Assembly: GCA_003170935.1 (NCBI GenBank)
Contig: PMYA01000160.1
Location: forward strand, 1-7,050
Direction of reading: 5' to 3'
DNA from: Methanobacteriota archaeon
Lineage (GTDB): Archaea > Halobacteriota > Bog-38 > Methanoflorentales > Methanoflorentaceae
DNA length: 7,050 bases
The position numbers were made by a program, and so were the translations under genes. How positions within the stretch are numbered: the first letter of the stretch is position 1; each line of letters begins with the position of its first letter. The notes below the pieces were generated by a model. The model worked only from the letters and a program-made list of their open reading frames with translations. It searched no databases and had not been told where the DNA came from. Positions 5,547 through 7,050 of the stretch are shown one piece after another.

Positions 5547-5623
5547 CAATCTACGATGCATGATGCTATCGTGCCATCAATAATCAGGGTACGGTTACAG
5601 GCACATTTTGCCCTTTTATGAAC

Positions 5624-5634
5624 GTTAAATAATC
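5624..5634 (+). promoter_or_regulatory. Candidate TATA box for the SepCysSn-SepCysS operon
   Basis: GTTAAATAATC on the + strand lies about 80 bases before the ATG at 5712. A start near 5655 would give a leader of roughly 55 bases carrying AAGGAG at about 5688 and GGGGAG at 5702-5707. The region from 5492 to 5711 is a divergent promoter region; I see no tRNA or obvious regulator site in it. Confidence 0.35.
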
Positions 5635-5711
5635 TAAACATTGTACAGTAAATCTAGAGAGGCTGTATCACAGATGATCACACAGAAAGGAGACCCGTTA
5701 CGGGGAGAAGC

Positions 5712-5903
5712 ATGAGTGTAGAAGTAGACGCCCTTTTTGACGCATTGTTCGCGCTGACGGATCTACGGGCGCTGCTAAGAGAAACAGTGCCCTTTCATAA
5801 GTTGAACGAGGAGCAGAAGGCTCAGGCGCATAGCGCAATTGTTCGCGTTAGGGGAGCACTATCGAGATTAGAAGGAGCGCTTGACAATGAAGATCGCAAA
5901 TAA
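5712..5903 (+). CDS. Probable SepCysSn: free-standing truncated SepCysE-like domain, 63 aa
   Basis: This small protein (63 residues) is almost entirely helical in composition: a Leu/Ala-rich amphipathic helix at 4-28 (VDALFDALFALTDLRALLRE), a turn around HKLNEE, and a second helix at 33-59. That is the shape expected of the N-terminal helical hairpin of SepCysE, the scaffold that tethers SepCysS to SepRS in the tRNA-dependent cysteine pathway. A published survey of SepRS/SepCysS proteins describes C-terminally truncated SepCysE homologues fused to or genetically linked with SepCysS, and this gene is directly upstream of SepCysS with a 17-base overlap in another frame. The assignment rests on context, length and predicted helices rather than a diagnostic motif. 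The ATG has GGGGAG about four bases upstream. It is likely cotranslated with SepCysS and may help channel Sep-tRNA(Cys) from SepRS to SepCysS. Confidence 0.7.
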   Translation: MSVEVDALFDALFALTDLRALLRETVPFHKLNEEQKAQAHSAIVRVRGALSRLEGALDNEDRK

Positions 5904-7050
5904 CATACCGGTTCGAGAGGTTGAAGAAGATTACATCAACATTCAGCCGATCCAAGCAGCAGGCCGTTTGACCGTAGAGGCGATGAAGGCGCTCATCGCT
6001 TATGGCGACGGTTATTCGACGTGTGATCAATGCCGGAAGCCCTTTAGACTCGATAAAATCACTAAGCCAAACATCGCCGAGTTCCACACTGATCTCGCCG
6101 AGTTCCTCCACATGGACGAAGCTCGCGTAACGCCTGGGGCGCGTCGTGCCTTTCAGGCAGTCTGCCTTGCGTTTGCTGAAAAAGGCGACACGATTTTGGT
6201 TTCTGCCCTTGCTCACTACACTGAGTTCTTAGCAGCAGAGAATGCTAATGCAGTAGTAAAAGAAATACCGCTGAATGAAAAAAACGTCGTCACTGGCGAT
6301 CTCGTTGCACAGAAGATAGAGGATGTGACCCGCGAACAGGGTAAGAAGCCCGCGCTTGTCATGCTCGATCACTTCGACTACTCATTCGCAAATGAGCACG
6401 ACATCGTGGGCGCAGCTAAGGCAGCGCACCAGTATGATATCCCAATCCTGTATAACGGCGCATATACCGTAGGCATTAAGACGGTCGATGGTAATGCGTT
6501 AGGTGTCGATTTTGTCGTTGGGAGTGGGCATAAGTCGATGGCATCTCCAGCGCCAAGCGGTGTACTTGCGGCCACAAGCGAGTATGCGGATCAGGTTTTC
6601 CGGACGACGCAGATGGTCGGCGACGTTACGGGGCGCAAGTTTGGCATCAAGGAGGTCGAAATGCTCGGCTGCACGCTTATGGGGTCGAACATCATCGCGA
6701 TGATGGCGTCGTTTCCGACTGTCCAGAGGCGTGTCAATGATTGGCAGGAGTACGTCGCTAAATCGAATGTTGTTATAGATGCCCTCAGCAGCATCAACGG
6801 TAACAAGTGTCTAAGCGAATACCCGCGTAAGCATACCCTAACGAAAGTGGACACAACGGGCAGCTTTGACAAAATCGCCAAAACCCACAAGCGGCGGGGG
6901 TTCTTTTTCAGTGACGAGCTTAAGCAGCGCGGCATCGTCGGCGAGTTTGCTGGGGCAACGCGGACGTGGAAGCTTAACACGTACGGCTTAAGCTGGGACC
7001 AGACTTCGTACGTCGCAGATGCCTTTAAGGAGATAGCAGAGAAGTATGAT
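5887..7050 (+). CDS. pscS: Sep-tRNA:Cys-tRNA synthase (SepCysS), 3' end cut by window
   Basis: SepCysS is a PLP enzyme that converts O-phosphoseryl-tRNA(Cys), made by SepRS, to Cys-tRNA(Cys) using a sulfur donor; it supplies cysteine in many methanogens and relatives. The frame is open for 388 codons to the last base, so only the stop and perhaps a few residues are missing. Visible features are: GDGYSTCDQC with C46 and C49, and EMLGCT with C262, the three family-conserved cysteines needed for sulfur transfer; H110 in LAHYTEF, probably stacking on PLP; YNGAYTVG (189-196); GSGHKSM with K216 as the PLP Schiff-base lysine; and the C-terminal RRGFFFSDELKQRGI, TYGLSW and AFKEIAEKY blocks. The ATG has GGAG nine bases upstream, inside the preceding gene. 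The 17-base overlap implies coupled translation. The common YGN segment of the family reads YSFANEHD here, a modest divergence. Confidence 0.95.
   Translation, partial: MKIANNIPVREVEEDYINIQPIQAAGRLTVEAMKALIAYGDGYSTCDQCRKPFRLDKITKPNIAEFHTDLAEFLHMDEARVTPGARRAFQAVCLAFAEKGDTILVSALAHYTEFLAAENANAVVKEIPLNEKNVVTGDLVAQKIEDVTREQGKKPALVMLDHFDYSFANEHDIVGAAKAAHQYDIPILYNGAYTVGIKTVDGNALGVDFVVGSGHKSMASPAPSGVLAATSEYADQVFRTTQMVGDVTGRKFGIKEVEMLGCTLMGSNIIAMMASFPTVQRRVNDWQEYVAKSNVVIDALSSINGNKCLSEYPRKHTLTKVDTTGSFDKIAKTHKRRGFFFSDELKQRGIVGEFAGATRTWKLNTYGLSWDQTSYVADAFKEIAEKYD

Noticed and set aside
5553..5572. ACGAT...ATCGT inverted repeat in the divergent promoter region
   Set aside because: Arms are only five bases with a ten-base spacer, which is expected by chance in a region of this size.
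5535..5711. tRNA or C/D-box RNA in the divergent intergenic region
   Set aside because: No TTCGA-type T-loop or clover-leaf stems, and no paired C and D boxes; ATGATGC near 5560 lacks a suitable CTGA partner.
5848..6980. Frames opposite or out of phase with SepCysS
   Set aside because: SepCysS is unambiguous over the whole stretch; these frames have no independent support.

Overview
The window looks like a chromosomal segment of an archaeon, most likely a methanogen or methanogen-related euryarchaeote (an ANME/Syntrophoarchaeum-type lineage would fit, but the sequence alone does not settle it). The evidence is Sep-tRNA:Cys-tRNA synthase (SepCysS) at the right end, an archaeal-type threonyl-tRNA synthetase editing domain, TATA-like AT-rich boxes in front of several genes, and GGAG/GAGG ribosome binding sites. 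No tRNA, rRNA, CRISPR array or insertion sequence was seen.

Layout. Positions 1-49 may hold the C-terminal codons of a + strand gene, followed by a T-rich stretch. A 108-residue protein of unknown function lies on the - strand (117-443). A bacterial-type winged-helix HTH_42 (AlkZ-like) gene follows on the + strand (704-1783); it is full length but broken by one in-frame TAA at 1115-1117. Next is a compact heavy-metal resistance operon: a CadC-like ArsR/SmtB repressor (1911-2270) overlapping a P1B-type Zn/Cd/Pb-exporting ATPase (2245-4182). A perfect 10-2-10 palindrome (1890-1911) just before the repressor start looks like its operator, and the operon is probably autoregulated and metal-inducible.

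Convergent to this operon are two - strand genes: an IscU/NifU-type Fe-S scaffold with a lysine-rich tail (4414-4866), and upstream of it a free-standing ThrRS editing domain with a C-terminal four-cysteine motif (4979-5491). The first beta strand of the editing domain is encoded upstream of any ATG/GTG/TTG, so it appears to start at AUU. Divergent from it is a + strand pair for tRNA-dependent cysteine synthesis: a 63-residue helical protein (5712-5903), probably the SepCysE-like N-terminal domain (SepCysSn), overlapping SepCysS by 17 bases (5887 to the window end, 388 residues and almost complete).

How the parts fit. SepCysSn and SepCysS would convert phosphoseryl-tRNA(Cys) to cysteinyl-tRNA(Cys). 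IscU uses sulfur and iron to build Fe-S clusters, and the editing domain removes wrongly attached amino acids from tRNA. The right third of the window is therefore a cluster of cysteine, sulfur and aminoacyl-tRNA functions. The most notable points are the free-standing editing domain with its non-canonical start and extra Cys motif, the separately encoded SepCysSn, the clean metal-sensor operator, and the single nonsense codon in the HTH_42 gene.
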